Positions 28,389 through 36,607 of a stretch of DNA of 45,805 bases are shown one piece after another. The notes under the pieces were generated by a model. That model was given only the letters and a program-made list of their open reading frames with translations. It was not told the DNA's origin and ran no database searches. Origin of the DNA: Pseudomonadota bacterium (GTDB lineage Bacteria > Pseudomonadota > Alphaproteobacteria > Acetobacterales > Acetobacteraceae). The stretch's first letter is position 1. Each line of letters begins with the position of its first letter. The position numbers were made by a program, and so were the translations under genes. The stretch is taken from positions 1 through 45,805 of the forward strand of contig JAJYYH010000044.1 of NCBI GenBank assembly GCA_021801255.1, in the 5' to 3' direction.

Positions 28389-29069
28389 TCAGCCGCCGAG
28401 CGCCTTGATGAGCGATGCGGCCTTCGGGTTGGAAACCTTGCCGGAGAAGATCTCGGGGGCAAAAACCGGTTTGCCGTAATAGGCCCGGTCAGCGGAGGAA
28501 TCCTGTGAAATATCGGAGCCGGCCAAGGCGAGGCCGCCGAACGCGCCGGAGGATTTGGACCAGATCACGACATCGGCGCCCGAGATTTGCGCCTGTGCGG
28601 CGGTATTGAGGTCGGCGAGCGCGAGACCGCCCTGCGCCTTGAGGCTGAAGGTGCTGGTCTGCAGCATCGCATCATAGGCTTTCTGGGTCATCAGGAACAT
28701 CACCACGGCGCTTTCCTCGGCGCCGATCTGGAGCCCGAGTGAGATCGATGTCGAATCGTAGAACGCCGGCTCGCTCCAGCGCGTGGCTTCGTGGGCCAGC
28801 ATCACGCCCTTGCCGTGCGAGGCGCCAATCCCGATCCCACCCTTGATCATATCGGGGAAAATCACGACCGCCTTGGCTTTCTGCAACAACGCCGCCGCCT
28901 TGGGCCCGGCGTTCGCGTCCATGATGCCGACCACATGGGTCGCGTTGTCGACCAGGGCCTGCTCGTCGATGGCACCGGTCGTCTTTGAGCCGGACGACAT
29001 CTGTGCGCAGCTCGCGAGGGTGAGAGAACCGAGTGCCGCGAGGGCGGTCAAACGCAAGCTTCTGAGCAT
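28389..29069 (-). CDS. SYLF/Ysc84-domain lipoprotein
   Basis: 226 residues. A signal peptide with lipobox (LTLASC, Cys near residue 21) predicts export and lipid anchoring. The rest is a SYLF (Ysc84, lipid-binding) domain: AKAVVIFPDMIKGGIGIGASHGKGVML from about 65 on begins the fold (key parts AVVIFP and GGIGIG), SISLGLQIGAEESAVVMFLM is near 108, and GADVVIWSKSSGAFGGLALAG near 165. Eukaryotic SYLF proteins bind phosphoinositides; bacterial copies are envelope proteins of unknown function. AGGAA precedes the ATG at 29069. Its own transcription unit is likely, closed by the hairpin at 28336-28369. Confidence 0.88.
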   Translation of the reverse strand: MLRSLRLTALAALGSLTLASCAQMSSGSKTTGAIDEQALVDNATHVVGIMDANAGPKAAALLQKAKAVVIFPDMIKGGIGIGASHGKGVMLAHEATRWSEPAFYDSTSISLGLQIGAEESAVVMFLMTQKAYDAMLQTSTFSLKAQGGLALADLNTAAQAQISGADVVIWSKSSGAFGGLALAGSDISQDSSADRAYYGKPVFAPEIFSGKVSNPKAASLIKALGG

Positions 29070-29426
29070 GTCAAATTCCTGTCTTTGCTGTTGCCAATGA
29101 CGACCGAGGGCGCTGGGGAAGAGAGCGCCAGGACGAGAGTTCGGGTTTGGTCTCTCGCATCACGCCCGAGCGAGCGCGTTCGGAGACTAGAAATTCCGCA
29201 CCTCGGGGGCAACCCCTTCGTGAAACCGTATGTGAGATCTGGCATAATGTAACGGATTCAATTCAAATTTATATTATCTATTTGTAAAATAAACAAATTT
29301 TACTTTTACGATGGCGCATTGCCGGGCTGCGAGGCTTGGCTTGCCGGTGGCAAGGGCAAACATTACATAATTTTGATAAATGCCGCGTGTTGCGCGCGCA
29401 TCACAAAAACGGGAGGAGAACGCCGC
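29070..29426. promoter_or_regulatory. Divergent intergenic region with promoter-like sites
   Basis: 357 bp without a credible gene. A perfect 6-bp inverted repeat, ATTTGT at 29280-29285 and ACAAAT at 29293-29298, has a 7-base A/T spacer and could be an operator. On the plus strand TTGCCG (29341-29346) and TACATA (29364-29369) with a 17-base spacer form a plausible sigma-70 promoter for the hydrolase gene, 58 bases before its ATG. The left part near 29075-29240 probably carries the promoter of the SYLF gene, but I see no clear hexamers there. Confidence 0.35.
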
Positions 29427-30314
29427 ATGGAGTTCGCAGAATTCGCCCTCGAATGGCACGCCGTGCCCGGTGGGTCGCTCCGTCTGCGGCGCGCGGGCAG
29501 CGGGCCGCCGCTATTGCTGCTCCACGGCAACCCGCAAACCCACATGATGTGGCACAAGATCGCCCCCACTCTGGCTGCGCACTGGAGCGTCATCTGCCCT
29601 GATCTTCGCGGCTATGGCGAAAGCTTCAAGCCGCCGGTGTCGTCCGATCACGCGCCCTACGCCAAGACCGCGATGGCGCGCGATCTGATAGCTCTGATGG
29701 ACGACTTGGGCCATGAGCGCTTTCAGGTCGGCAGCCACGATCGCGGCGCCCGCGTCGCCCATCGTTTGGCCCTCGATTTTCCGGCGCGCGTCGAGCGGCT
29801 CGCGGTGCTCGATATCATTCCGACGATCGAACATTTTGAACGCGCCGAGATGCGTTTCGCGCTCGGGTATTATCACTGGTTCTGGTTCGCCCAGAAGCAT
29901 CCGTTTCCGGAAAATCTCATCAATGCGGCCCCTGATCTCTGGTTCACCGCCCATGTCGCGCGGAGCGATGTGGCGCCTGATTTCTTTGCCCCCGAAGCCC
30001 TCGCCGATTATCTCGCCGCGGCGCGCTCGCCGGACGCCATTCGTGGGATGTGCGAGGACTATCGGGCGGCGGCGACGATCGATCTCGAGCATGATCGCGC
30101 CAGCCGCGCCGCGGGGCGGAAAGTGCAATGCCCGATGCTGGTGCTCTGGGCCAAGCGCAATCTCGTGGAAAAACTCTACGATCCGCTGGCGGTCTGGCGC
30201 GAGTACTGCGCCGCCGAGGTGATCGGCGAGGCGATTGATTGCGGCCATTATATTCCCGAGGAAGCGCCGCAGGCGACGCTCGCGTGGTTTGAGCGATTTT
30301 TTGTCGCTCGCTAG
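29427..30314 (+). CDS. Alpha/beta hydrolase, (fluoro/halo)acetate dehalogenase type
   Basis: 295 residues. The alpha/beta-hydrolase fold shows HGNPQTHMMWHKIAP near 32 (oxyanion region), DLRGYGES near 60, the nucleophile Asp followed by Arg in GSHDRGARVAHR near 103, a His-Trp pair in YYHWFWFAQ near 149, and the catalytic His in GHYIPEE near 272. In fluoroacetate dehalogenases the Asp-Arg-x-x-Arg motif and the His/Trp/Tyr halide pocket (Tyr in MCEDYR near 210) are diagnostic, and all seem present. It would act in the cytoplasm, converting haloacetate to glycolate. GGGAGGAG precedes the ATG at 29427. Epoxide hydrolase activity is an alternative. No halide or haloacid transporter lies nearby. Confidence 0.85.
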   Translation: MEFAEFALEWHAVPGGSLRLRRAGSGPPLLLLHGNPQTHMMWHKIAPTLAAHWSVICPDLRGYGESFKPPVSSDHAPYAKTAMARDLIALMDDLGHERFQVGSHDRGARVAHRLALDFPARVERLAVLDIIPTIEHFERAEMRFALGYYHWFWFAQKHPFPENLINAAPDLWFTAHVARSDVAPDFFAPEALADYLAAARSPDAIRGMCEDYRAAATIDLEHDRASRAAGRKVQCPMLVLWAKRNLVEKLYDPLAVWREYCAAEVIGEAIDCGHYIPEEAPQATLAWFERFFVAR

Positions 30315-30335
30315 CCGCAGGACAAGGCCTGAGGG

Positions 30336-30410
30336 TTTGAAAAAAGAATGCCTTCGCGCCCGGAAATCGCTCAAGAAGAGTCAATGTTTTCAAATGGCGT
30401 TCTTTTTCAA
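30336..30410. terminator. Long-loop inverted repeat between convergent genes
   Basis: TTGAAAAAAGAATGCC at 30337-30352 pairs with GGCGTTCTTTTTCAA at 30396-30410, with one bulge and one G-U pair across a 43-base loop. It lies between the convergent stops of the hydrolase (30314) and dnaQ (30446), where a bidirectional terminator is expected. The A5-6GAA arms resemble the hairpins at 39991-40078, pointing to a shared intergenic repeat type. Confidence 0.5.
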
Positions 30411-30445
30411 GTTCGATTGATTTTCAGGCTCTGCTCCCGTGTGTC

Positions 30446-31123
30446 TCAACTTGTCCAGAGCGGCGCCTTGAGGTGGGCGAGAAACGCCGCGTGGGCGGCG
30501 AGTTCGGCAGCGCTCGGGGTGATCAGGCGCGGCGTGCGCGCGCCGCTCGACGTATAGGTGACGCCGAGCGCTGCCTTGCTCGTGGCGGTATCGAGCGAGA
30601 GGCCGCGCTGGCGCCCGCCGGTGAGTTCGACATAGACCGCAGCCAGCAGCCGGCAATCGAGCAGGGCGTTATGGGTGGTGCGCTCGGAAAGATCGATGCC
30701 GAAACGCCGGCAGAGCGCATCGAGACTGTTGGGCAGGCCAGGGAAACGGGCGCGCGCCAGCGTGGCGGTGTCGATCATCCGGCCACGGTCGAGCGGGGGG
30801 GCTCCGAGGCGGGCGAATTCGGCGTCGAGAAAGCCGAAATCGAACGGCGCGTTATGCGCGATCAGCGGATCGCCAGCGAGAAATTCCCGCAGTTCATCGG
30901 CGATTTCGGCAAAACGCGGCTTTCCGGCGAGATCGCGCCGGGTGAGGCCGTGGATGCGCGCGGCATCCTCGGGGATGTCGCGTTCGGGGTCGATCAGGGC
31001 GTGGAAATGCCGCCCCGTCGGCAGATCGTTGTGGAGTTCGAGGGCGGCGATTTCGATCACCCGATGCCCGGCAGCGGGGTCGAGGCCGGTGGTCTCGGTG
31101 TCGAACAGCACGGCGCGGGTCAT
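30446..31123 (-). CDS. dnaQ: DNA polymerase III epsilon subunit (3'-5' exonuclease)
   Basis: 225 residues. This DEDDh proofreading exonuclease has Exo I in LFDTETTGLDP near residue 6, Exo II in HNAPFDFGFLDAEF near 90, and Exo III in THNALLDCRLLA near 150 with the catalytic His and Asp. The C-terminal tail is expected to bind the polymerase alpha subunit. The ATG overlaps the coaE stop (ATGA). aroE-coaE-dnaQ is a conserved alphaproteobacterial order; maf and secB, frequent flanks, are not seen here. Confidence 0.95.
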   Translation of the reverse strand: MTRAVLFDTETTGLDPAAGHRVIEIAALELHNDLPTGRHFHALIDPERDIPEDAARIHGLTRRDLAGKPRFAEIADELREFLAGDPLIAHNAPFDFGFLDAEFARLGAPPLDRGRMIDTATLARARFPGLPNSLDALCRRFGIDLSERTTHNALLDCRLLAAVYVELTGGRQRGLSLDTATSKAALGVTYTSSGARTPRLITPSAAELAAHAAFLAHLKAPLWTS

Positions 31124-31716
31124 GCACGGAGCTTTCGGATCAGGCGTTGCAGGTCGCGCCAGGCGTGATGGCGGGAAAGCCCGGTGCGCACCACGACATC
31201 GGCGCGGCGACGTTTTACGCTATCCGGCATCTGGCGCGCCAGGACCGCATCGATCTCGGCATCGCTCATCCGCCGCCGCCCGCGCACCCGCGCTCGCTGC
31301 ACGTCGGGCGGTGCCGAGACCACGACCACGAGATCGACGCGGCCGACGCCGCCGGTCTCGAATAAAAGCGGGATATCGAGCACCGCGAGACGGACCCCGC
31401 GGCGGCGGGCGCTGGCGATGAAGCGGCGCTCGGCGGCGCGCACCAGGGGATGGATGATCGCCTCCAGCCGCGCCAGCTCGGTGGGGGAGCCGAGCACGGC
31501 GGCGCGCAAGGCGGCGCGGTTGATCACGCCATGTGACACCGCGCCGGGAAAGGCCCGCGCGATAGCCGCGACAGCGGCGCCACCCGGGCGCTGCAAGGCA
31601 TGCACCGTGGCATCGGCATCGAAGACGGGCACGCCGGCGCGGCGGAAAATCGCGCTCGCTGTCGATTTGCCCATGCCTATCCCGCCGGTCAGGCCGATCA
31701 GACGCATCAGGCGCAT
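31120..31716 (-). CDS. coaE: Dephospho-CoA kinase
   Basis: 198 residues from the ATG at 31716 (MRLMRLIGLTGGIGMGKST); a second ATG 9 bases downstream is equally good. It phosphorylates dephospho-CoA in the last step of CoA synthesis. The P-loop is GGIGMGKST, DADATVH follows near 35, and LDIPLLFETGG near 112 is the CoaE substrate-binding motif. The start shares a base with the aroE stop (TGATG) and the end overlaps dnaQ, so all three genes are one transcript. The frame continues upstream to 31785 inside aroE, which I do not consider coding. Confidence 0.94.
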   Translation of the reverse strand: MRLMRLIGLTGGIGMGKSTASAIFRRAGVPVFDADATVHALQRPGGAAVAAIARAFPGAVSHGVINRAALRAAVLGSPTELARLEAIIHPLVRAAERRFIASARRRGVRLAVLDIPLLFETGGVGRVDLVVVVSAPPDVQRARVRGRRRMSDAEIDAVLARQMPDSVKRRRADVVVRTGLSRHHAWRDLQRLIRKLRA

Positions 31717-32552
31717 CAGGCGGGCAGGTCGGCTGCAACAAAGCGATAGAGTTCCGCGTCCACCGCGGGCGTGACCCCAAACCACGCGGCAAAACCCGGC
31801 ACCGCCTGGTGCAGCAGCATGCCCAGGCCCTCGACGGTGCGCAGCCCGGCCGCCTCCGCCGCCGCGAGAAGCGGCGTCCTGAGCGGGGTATAGACGATAT
31901 CGGCCACCACCAGGCGCGGGGCCGCCCGCGTGAGATCGAGGGCGAGCGGCGGCTGGCCCGTCATGCCGGCAGAGGTGGTATTGACCACCAAAGCGTGGTC
32001 GGCCAGCGCCGCCGCGCGGGCGTCCCAGTTGAGCGGCACGATTCCCGGCAAGGCGGCGGTGAGCGCCGATGCCGCCGGGGCGTGCCGGGCCGTGACGCTC
32101 ACCCGTGCCCCGGCATCGAGCAGCGCCGCGGCGATGGCCCGCGCCGCGCCACCGGCGCCGAGCACCAGCGCCGGCCCGGCCAGCGGATCGGTCCCCATTG
32201 CCGCGAGATGGGCGAGAAACCCCGCGCCATCGGTGTTGCTGCCGATGATCCGCCCCGCGCGAAAGACCAGCGTGTTCACCGCTCCGGCGCGGCGCGCCGA
32301 GGGTTCGATGACATCGCAGAGCGCGAACGCCGCCTGCTTATGCGGCAGGGTGACGTTGAGCCCGGCGAAGCCCGCGGCGCAGAGGCCGAGAATGGCGGTG
32401 GCGAATTTTTCCGCCGCCACGGCGAGCGGGACATAGGCGCCATCGATGCCATGGCGTTCCAACCAAAATCCGTGCAGGCGCGGCGAGCGACTATGGCCGA
32501 CCGGCCAGCCGACAACGCCGGCGAGCCGTGCGTTTCCCGTGAGAATCGTCAT
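31716..32552 (-). CDS. aroE: Shikimate dehydrogenase
   Basis: 278 residues from the ATG at 32552 (MTILTGNARLAGVVGWPVGHS). NADPH-dependent reduction of 3-dehydroshikimate. The substrate site has GWPVGHSRSPRLHGFW near 14 and NVTLPHKQAAF near 70 with the catalytic Lys. The nucleotide site is VLGAGGAARAIAAAL near 132, and NTTSAGM near 196 is typical. The frame is open up to 32792 but the extension has no family resemblance. The ribosome binding site is weak, so the start is less certain than the function. First gene of the aroE-coaE-dnaQ unit, divergent from ppx. Confidence 0.93.
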   Translation of the reverse strand: MTILTGNARLAGVVGWPVGHSRSPRLHGFWLERHGIDGAYVPLAVAAEKFATAILGLCAAGFAGLNVTLPHKQAAFALCDVIEPSARRAGAVNTLVFRAGRIIGSNTDGAGFLAHLAAMGTDPLAGPALVLGAGGAARAIAAALLDAGARVSVTARHAPAASALTAALPGIVPLNWDARAAALADHALVVNTTSAGMTGQPPLALDLTRAAPRLVVADIVYTPLRTPLLAAAEAAGLRTVEGLGMLLHQAVPGFAAWFGVTPAVDAELYRFVAADLPA

Positions 32553-32683
32553 GGCGCTAGCAAACACGTCCAGAAGCACGATATCAAGCAGGATCCCGCC
32601 CGGAAGCCGGGTGTCTAACCGGGCTTGCCGCTTCCGGCGGAGCGACCGATGATACGATTTTATAAGGCCTTTCGTTCCGAGCC

Positions 32684-33733
32684 ATGGCTGAGCGTATTTC
32701 CCCTTCTTCCGAAGCCTTTGCCGCGACGGGCGCGGCCTATGCCGCGCTCGATCTCGGCACCAATAACTGCCGGCTGATGGTAGCGGCGCCAACGCGGAGC
32801 GGCTTTCGCGTCATCGACAGCTATAGCCGCATCGTGCGGCTCGGCGAGGGGCTCGACCACTCGGGGCGGCTTTGTCCCGAGGCGATGGAGCGGGCGCTCG
32901 CGGCTCTCCAGGTCTGTGCCGAGCGGCTGGCCCGCCGCCGGCTTTCGGGGGTGCGCGCGGTCGCCACCGAGGCCTGCCGGCGCGCCAGCAATGGCGCCGA
33001 GTTCCTCGCCCTCGTGCGCCGCGAGACCGGGCTCGCGATCGACATCATCTCGACCCGCGAGGAGGCCGAACTGGCGCTCGAAAGCTGCGCGCCGCTGCTC
33101 AGCCAGGGCGGCCGGCGGGTGTTGCTGTTCGATATCGGCGGCGGCTCGACCGAGATTGCCTGGGTGCGTCTCGCGGCCCCCGGCGCGCCGCCGGCGTTGA
33201 TCGGCTATCTCTCGATCCCCTTCGGCGTGGTGACGCTCGCCGAGCGATTCGGGGCTTCCTGTTTCACCCGCGAGGGGTTCGCCGCGATGGTCGCGGTGGT
33301 GCGGGAGCGCCTGGCCGCCTTCGAGCGGGTCCATTGCATCGGCAAGGAAATCGGCTGTGGCGGCGTCCAGCTTCTCGGCACCAGCGGCACGGTGACGACG
33401 CTCGCCGGTGTCGTGCTCGGCCTGCCGCGCTATCGCCGTCCCCTGGTCGATGGCGCGATCCTCGATGGCGCGGCCTGCGATGAGGCGCTCGCCAAGCTGT
33501 TCGCGCTTGGCCGCGAGGGGCTGGTGGCCCATCCTTGCGTCGGGCCCGAGCGCGCCGATTTCGTGCTGCCCGGCTGCGCCGTGTTCGCCGCCATCCGCAC
33601 GTTGTGGCCAGCGAGCCGCGTCGTCGTCGCCGATCGCGGCCTGCGCGAGGGGATCCTGTTGCGGCTGATGCGCATGACGTCGGAGCGCCCGCGCGGGCCA
33701 CGCCGGCCCCTTCATTTGGGGGGACGGCGATGA
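32684..33733 (+). CDS. ppx: Exopolyphosphatase / guanosine pentaphosphate phosphatase family
   Basis: 349 residues of the ASKHA-fold Ppx/GppA family, hydrolysing polyphosphate or pppGpp. The phosphate 1 motif is YAALDLGTNNCRLMVA near residue 19, phosphate 2 is LFDIGGGSTEIAW near 148, and LGTSGTVTTLAG near 231. The protein is the short form with only domains I and II, missing the C-terminal HD and bridging domains of E. coli Ppx. The stop overlaps rlmE as ATGA, an arrangement common in alphaproteobacteria. It diverges from aroE over 131 bp. Confidence 0.92.
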   Translation: MAERISPSSEAFAATGAAYAALDLGTNNCRLMVAAPTRSGFRVIDSYSRIVRLGEGLDHSGRLCPEAMERALAALQVCAERLARRRLSGVRAVATEACRRASNGAEFLALVRRETGLAIDIISTREEAELALESCAPLLSQGGRRVLLFDIGGGSTEIAWVRLAAPGAPPALIGYLSIPFGVVTLAERFGASCFTREGFAAMVAVVRERLAAFERVHCIGKEIGCGGVQLLGTSGTVTTLAGVVLGLPRYRRPLVDGAILDGAACDEALAKLFALGREGLVAHPCVGPERADFVLPGCAVFAAIRTLWPASRVVVADRGLREGILLRLMRMTSERPRGPRRPLHLGGRR

Positions 33734-34422
33734 GCCGCCGCCTGCCAGGGGGCGCGCCAGGGACGGTGCCGGGCAGCCGCGACACCCATGTCGCGCTGCG
33801 CACGGCGCGTGGGCGCAGCCCGGCCTCGCAGCGCTGGCTCACGCGCCAGCTCAACGATCCTTACGTGCGGGCGGCGGTGCGGGAGGGCTGGCGCTCGCGC
33901 GCCGCCTTCAAGCTGATCGAGCTGGATGAGCGCTTCCATCTCCTCACCCCCCGCGCGCGGGTGGTCGATCTCGGCGCCGCGCCAGGCGGCTGGACGCAGG
34001 TGGCCTTGCTGCGGGGCGCGGCGCGGGTGGTGGCGCTCGATCTCCTGGCGATCGACCCGCTGCCCGGCGCCATGACGCTCACCGGCGATTTCAGCGACCC
34101 CGATATGCCGCGGCGCCTCGCCGCGCTGCTCGGCGGTCCGGCCGATCTCGTGCTCTCCGACATGGCGCCCAACACCACCGGGCACGCCGCGACCGATCAC
34201 CTGCGCATCGTCGCGCTGGCCGAGCAAGCGCTCGATTTCGCGCTTGCGACGCTCGCGCCGGGCGGCGCTTTCGTCGCCAAGGTGTTCCAGGGTGGCACCG
34301 AGCAGCGCCTTCTGGCCGCGATGAAGCGCGCCTTCCGCAGCGTCCGCCATGCCAAGCCGCTGGCGAGCCGCAAGGAATCAAGCGAACTCTATGTTATCGC
34401 CCAAGGCTTTCGCCCCGGCTGA
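33730..34422 (+). CDS. rlmE: 23S rRNA 2'-O-methyltransferase (U2552)
   Basis: 230-residue RrmJ/FtsJ-type SAM-dependent methyltransferase. The SAM motif is VVDLGAAPGGWTQVAL near residue 77. The catalytic K-D-K-E set is traceable: Lys in SRAAFKLIE near 57, Asp in DLVLSDMAPNTTGH near 145, Lys in GGAFVAKVFQGG near 184 and Glu in KESSELYVIA near 218. The N-terminus has a basic extension of about 40 residues that may bind rRNA. The ATG at 33730 overlaps the ppx stop; a longer frame inside ppx is rejected. Confidence 0.94.
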   Translation: MSRRLPGGAPGTVPGSRDTHVALRTARGRSPASQRWLTRQLNDPYVRAAVREGWRSRAAFKLIELDERFHLLTPRARVVDLGAAPGGWTQVALLRGAARVVALDLLAIDPLPGAMTLTGDFSDPDMPRRLAALLGGPADLVLSDMAPNTTGHAATDHLRIVALAEQALDFALATLAPGGAFVAKVFQGGTEQRLLAAMKRAFRSVRHAKPLASRKESSELYVIAQGFRPG

Positions 34423-34446
34423 GATCCTGCGTTGCCGGAGCGGGGG

Positions 34447-34626
34447 TCACGGGCGGCCGAAATTCATGCCCTGGATACCGCCTAGCAGCCACAACACGAC
34501 GAGGACGATGAGCACAAGGCCGAGGATCCCTCCCAGCCCGCGCCCGCCATAACGACTATAGCCGTAATAGCCGCCGCCGCCGCCGAACAGCAGGATCAGC
34601 ACGACGATAATCAGGATTGTCCCCAT
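34447..34626 (-). CDS. DUF3309-type small membrane protein
   Basis: 59 residues: MGTILIIVVLILLFGGGG, a Gly/Tyr-rich turn (YYGYSRYGGRG), then a second hydrophobic segment LGLVLIVLVVLWLL. This is the pattern of DUF3309 proteins, small inner-membrane proteins of unknown role. AAGGGAAAA precedes the ATG at 34626. A longer open frame extends to 34881 but lies antisense or upstream without resemblance. It may share a transcript with nothing else; the desaturase gene ends 65 bp upstream. Confidence 0.8.
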   Translation of the reverse strand: MGTILIIVVLILLFGGGGGYYGYSRYGGRGLGGILGLVLIVLVVLWLLGGIQGMNFGRP

Positions 34627-34691
34627 GGTTTTTCCCTTTTGGGTTGCTTTCACGCCCCCTTGCGGCCGCCGCAAGGGGGTGTTGGCTGGTG

Positions 34692-35717
34692 CTAGGCAAG
34701 AGTGGGTTCCGCCGCGCGCAGACGCAGTTCCCGGAACGATATGAGCCGCTTCTGCCCCTCGTCCCACAGCGCCAGCGACGCGCAGCGCAAACTCTGAATA
34801 AGCGTCAATCGGCCGACACTGGCCAGTTCGGGATGGTCGTTCAAGACCCGTGGCAGGCGATAGAACGGGATACGGCTGCAAAGATGATGCACGTGATGGA
34901 CGCCGATATTTCCGGAGAACCAGGCAAGGATGCGGGGCAGTTCATAGTACGAACTGCCATGCAGCGCGACGGCATAGAAATTCCACGCTTTGTCATGGGC
35001 CCATTCCGTGTGTTCGAACTGATGCTGGACGTAGAAGAACCACATGCCGAGCATGGCCGCGAGCAGAACAACCGGGGCATCCAGCAAAAGGAAGGGCCGG
35101 ATCCCGACGAGCCATGCCATCATTGCGACAACCGCCGCGATCGCCGCATTCGTGCCCATCGTGCTCAGCCACGGCTGCCGGCCCGCGCGCATCAGGCCGG
35201 CCGGAAAACGGTAGTGGAGCAGGAAAAGATAGGGCGGAATAATGCCGAACATGACAATCGGATGGCGATAGATGCGATAGGCAAGACGGCCGGCGCGGCT
35301 CCGCCCGAGGTATTCGCTCACCGTCAGCGTGTCGATATCGCCGATGCCGCGATGTTCAAGATTGCCCACGGCGGCGTGGTGCACAGCGTGGGTTCGCCGC
35401 CAGAAGCCATAAGGCGTCAGCGTCAAGACGCCGATGATCCTGCCCACCCAGTCATTCGTCGCGCGGCGCCGGAAGAAAGCTCCATGGCCGCAATCGTGCT
35501 GGATCATGAAAAGACGCACGAGAAATCCCGCGGTCGGTATCGCGAGCAAGAGACAGAGCCAATAGTTGACGCCGAGCGCCGCCCACATGACGGCCCAGAG
35601 AGCCCCGAACGGCACCGCTGTCAGGAAAATCTCCAGCGAACTTCGCGCACCTTGCGCCTTACCGTATCGGCCAAGCTGCTGGGCCAAGTTCCGGGCATCT
35701 TCAAGGGAAACTGCCAT
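34692..35717 (-). CDS. Membrane fatty acid desaturase
   Basis: 341-residue integral membrane di-iron desaturase. Three His boxes are present: HDCGH near residue 74, HAVHH near 110 and HVHH near 277. Hydrophobic segments lie around 32-66, 160-175 and 192-228. The architecture is that of acyl-lipid omega-6/delta-12-type desaturases, which introduce double bonds into membrane acyl chains. The ATG at 35717 has AAGGAAAA upstream. It is probably monocistronic. Regioselectivity cannot be judged, and carotenoid or sphingolipid modification remains possible. Confidence 0.88.
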   Translation of the reverse strand: MAVSLEDARNLAQQLGRYGKAQGARSSLEIFLTAVPFGALWAVMWAALGVNYWLCLLLAIPTAGFLVRLFMIQHDCGHGAFFRRRATNDWVGRIIGVLTLTPYGFWRRTHAVHHAAVGNLEHRGIGDIDTLTVSEYLGRSRAGRLAYRIYRHPIVMFGIIPPYLFLLHYRFPAGLMRAGRQPWLSTMGTNAAIAAVVAMMAWLVGIRPFLLLDAPVVLLAAMLGMWFFYVQHQFEHTEWAHDKAWNFYAVALHGSSYYELPRILAWFSGNIGVHHVHHLCSRIPFYRLPRVLNDHPELASVGRLTLIQSLRCASLALWDEGQKRLISFRELRLRAAEPTLA

Positions 35718-35781
35718 GGTCCAGATTTTCCTTGTCTTTCCGTGCGTTCGCGGCGCTCAACGGGGCGCACGCGCGCTCAGC

Positions 35782-35815
35782 CCCATCGCACGGCCGGGCC
35801 CATCGCACGGCCGGG
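35782..35815. repeat. 17-bp perfect tandem repeat upstream of desaturase
   Basis: CCCATCGCACGGCCGGG occurs twice without gap (35782-35798 and 35799-35815), followed by a partial third copy. It lies 65-98 bp upstream of the desaturase start, in a 200-bp gap without genes. It may be a slippage product or tandem regulator sites. Confidence 0.75.
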
Positions 35816-35917
35816 CATCGCGGCTTCCATCAGATCACGATATCGCATCTTACGATCTGCCCGCCGGCTTTGCGAGCCATTACGGGAGATCGTGCCGCTC
35901 CGGCTCGCCAGATAGGC

Positions 35918-36241
35918 TCACTCGGTGACGGAGGTCGTTGTCTTCTTGGTCGTCGTCGTGACCTCGGGGGCCGGGTTGGTGGTGGTTTGGGTTGTACTGT
36001 CGTTCGTGACGCCTGTGCTGTTGCTGCGATAGGTGGTCTCGGTGGTCTCGGTCCGCGGGCCTTCGGCGCTCGGGCTCTTCCCGGTGCGGGTTACGACACT
36101 CCCTTCGGGCGGCCCGACGACCGCCGGTGTCATGGTTGTCGTGGTCTTTGATGTTGTTGTCTCCGACGTTGTCGCCTGTGCCAGCGCGACGCCGGCGGTC
36201 ATCCCCAGCACGACGGTGCCGGTTACCAAGAGCTTGATCAT
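35918..36241 (-). CDS. Threonine-rich exported protein
   Basis: 107 residues from the ATG at 36241. A clear Sec signal peptide (MIKLLVTGTVVLGMTAGVAL, cleavage expected after ALA near residue 22) is followed by a low-complexity tail dominated by Thr, Ser, Lys and Glu (TTSETTTSKTTTT, TTTTKKTTTSVTE). No known domain is visible. The mature part is probably disordered and periplasmic or extracellular. The frame continues upstream to 36295 without benefit. Homologous short Thr-rich proteins occur in related bacteria, as far as I can tell without function. Confidence 0.65.
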   Translation of the reverse strand: MIKLLVTGTVVLGMTAGVALAQATTSETTTSKTTTTMTPAVVGPPEGSVVTRTGKSPSAEGPRTETTETTYRSNSTGVTNDSTTQTTTNPAPEVTTTTKKTTTSVTE

Positions 36242-36607
36242 GTCATGCGCACCAGTGCTAATCGAGGGATCGGGAACGGCGGGGAGAAAATCCAAGCTTC
36301 GTTGCTAGAGACATAGGGAGCCGTGACATCTGGCCGCAGGGTCGGATTCTACTCAGAGCGTGAAAATCCAGCGAACCTGAAAGAATGCGTTCTGGAAACA
36401 TTGGGGTTTTCCCGCCGGTTTTGGGCCCATCGATTTTGGGGTGGACGGATATTGACTTTCAGACGCTCACTAGCACTGGCACCGGCACGACGATGATGGC
36501 TTCCATCCCGATACGGGGTCGCTATCCTGTCGGGTGTGCAGCTGGATGCCGGAGGCTGATGAATTGGTGCCTATTTTTGGACTATTGAGGTTTCTTGGAG
36601 CCCCGTG
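36242..36607. other. Intergenic region before sterol-desaturase-family gene
   Basis: 366 bp between divergently read genes. Short open frames on either strand have no support. The sequence is less GC-rich than its neighbours and presumably holds the promoters of both flanking genes. GGAG at 36597-36600 serves the plus-strand gene. Confidence 0.35.

Noticed and set aside
36385-36588. 67-codon plus-strand frame before the sterol-desaturase-family gene
   Set aside because: No ribosome binding site, no motif and no codon bias typical of the neighbouring genes.
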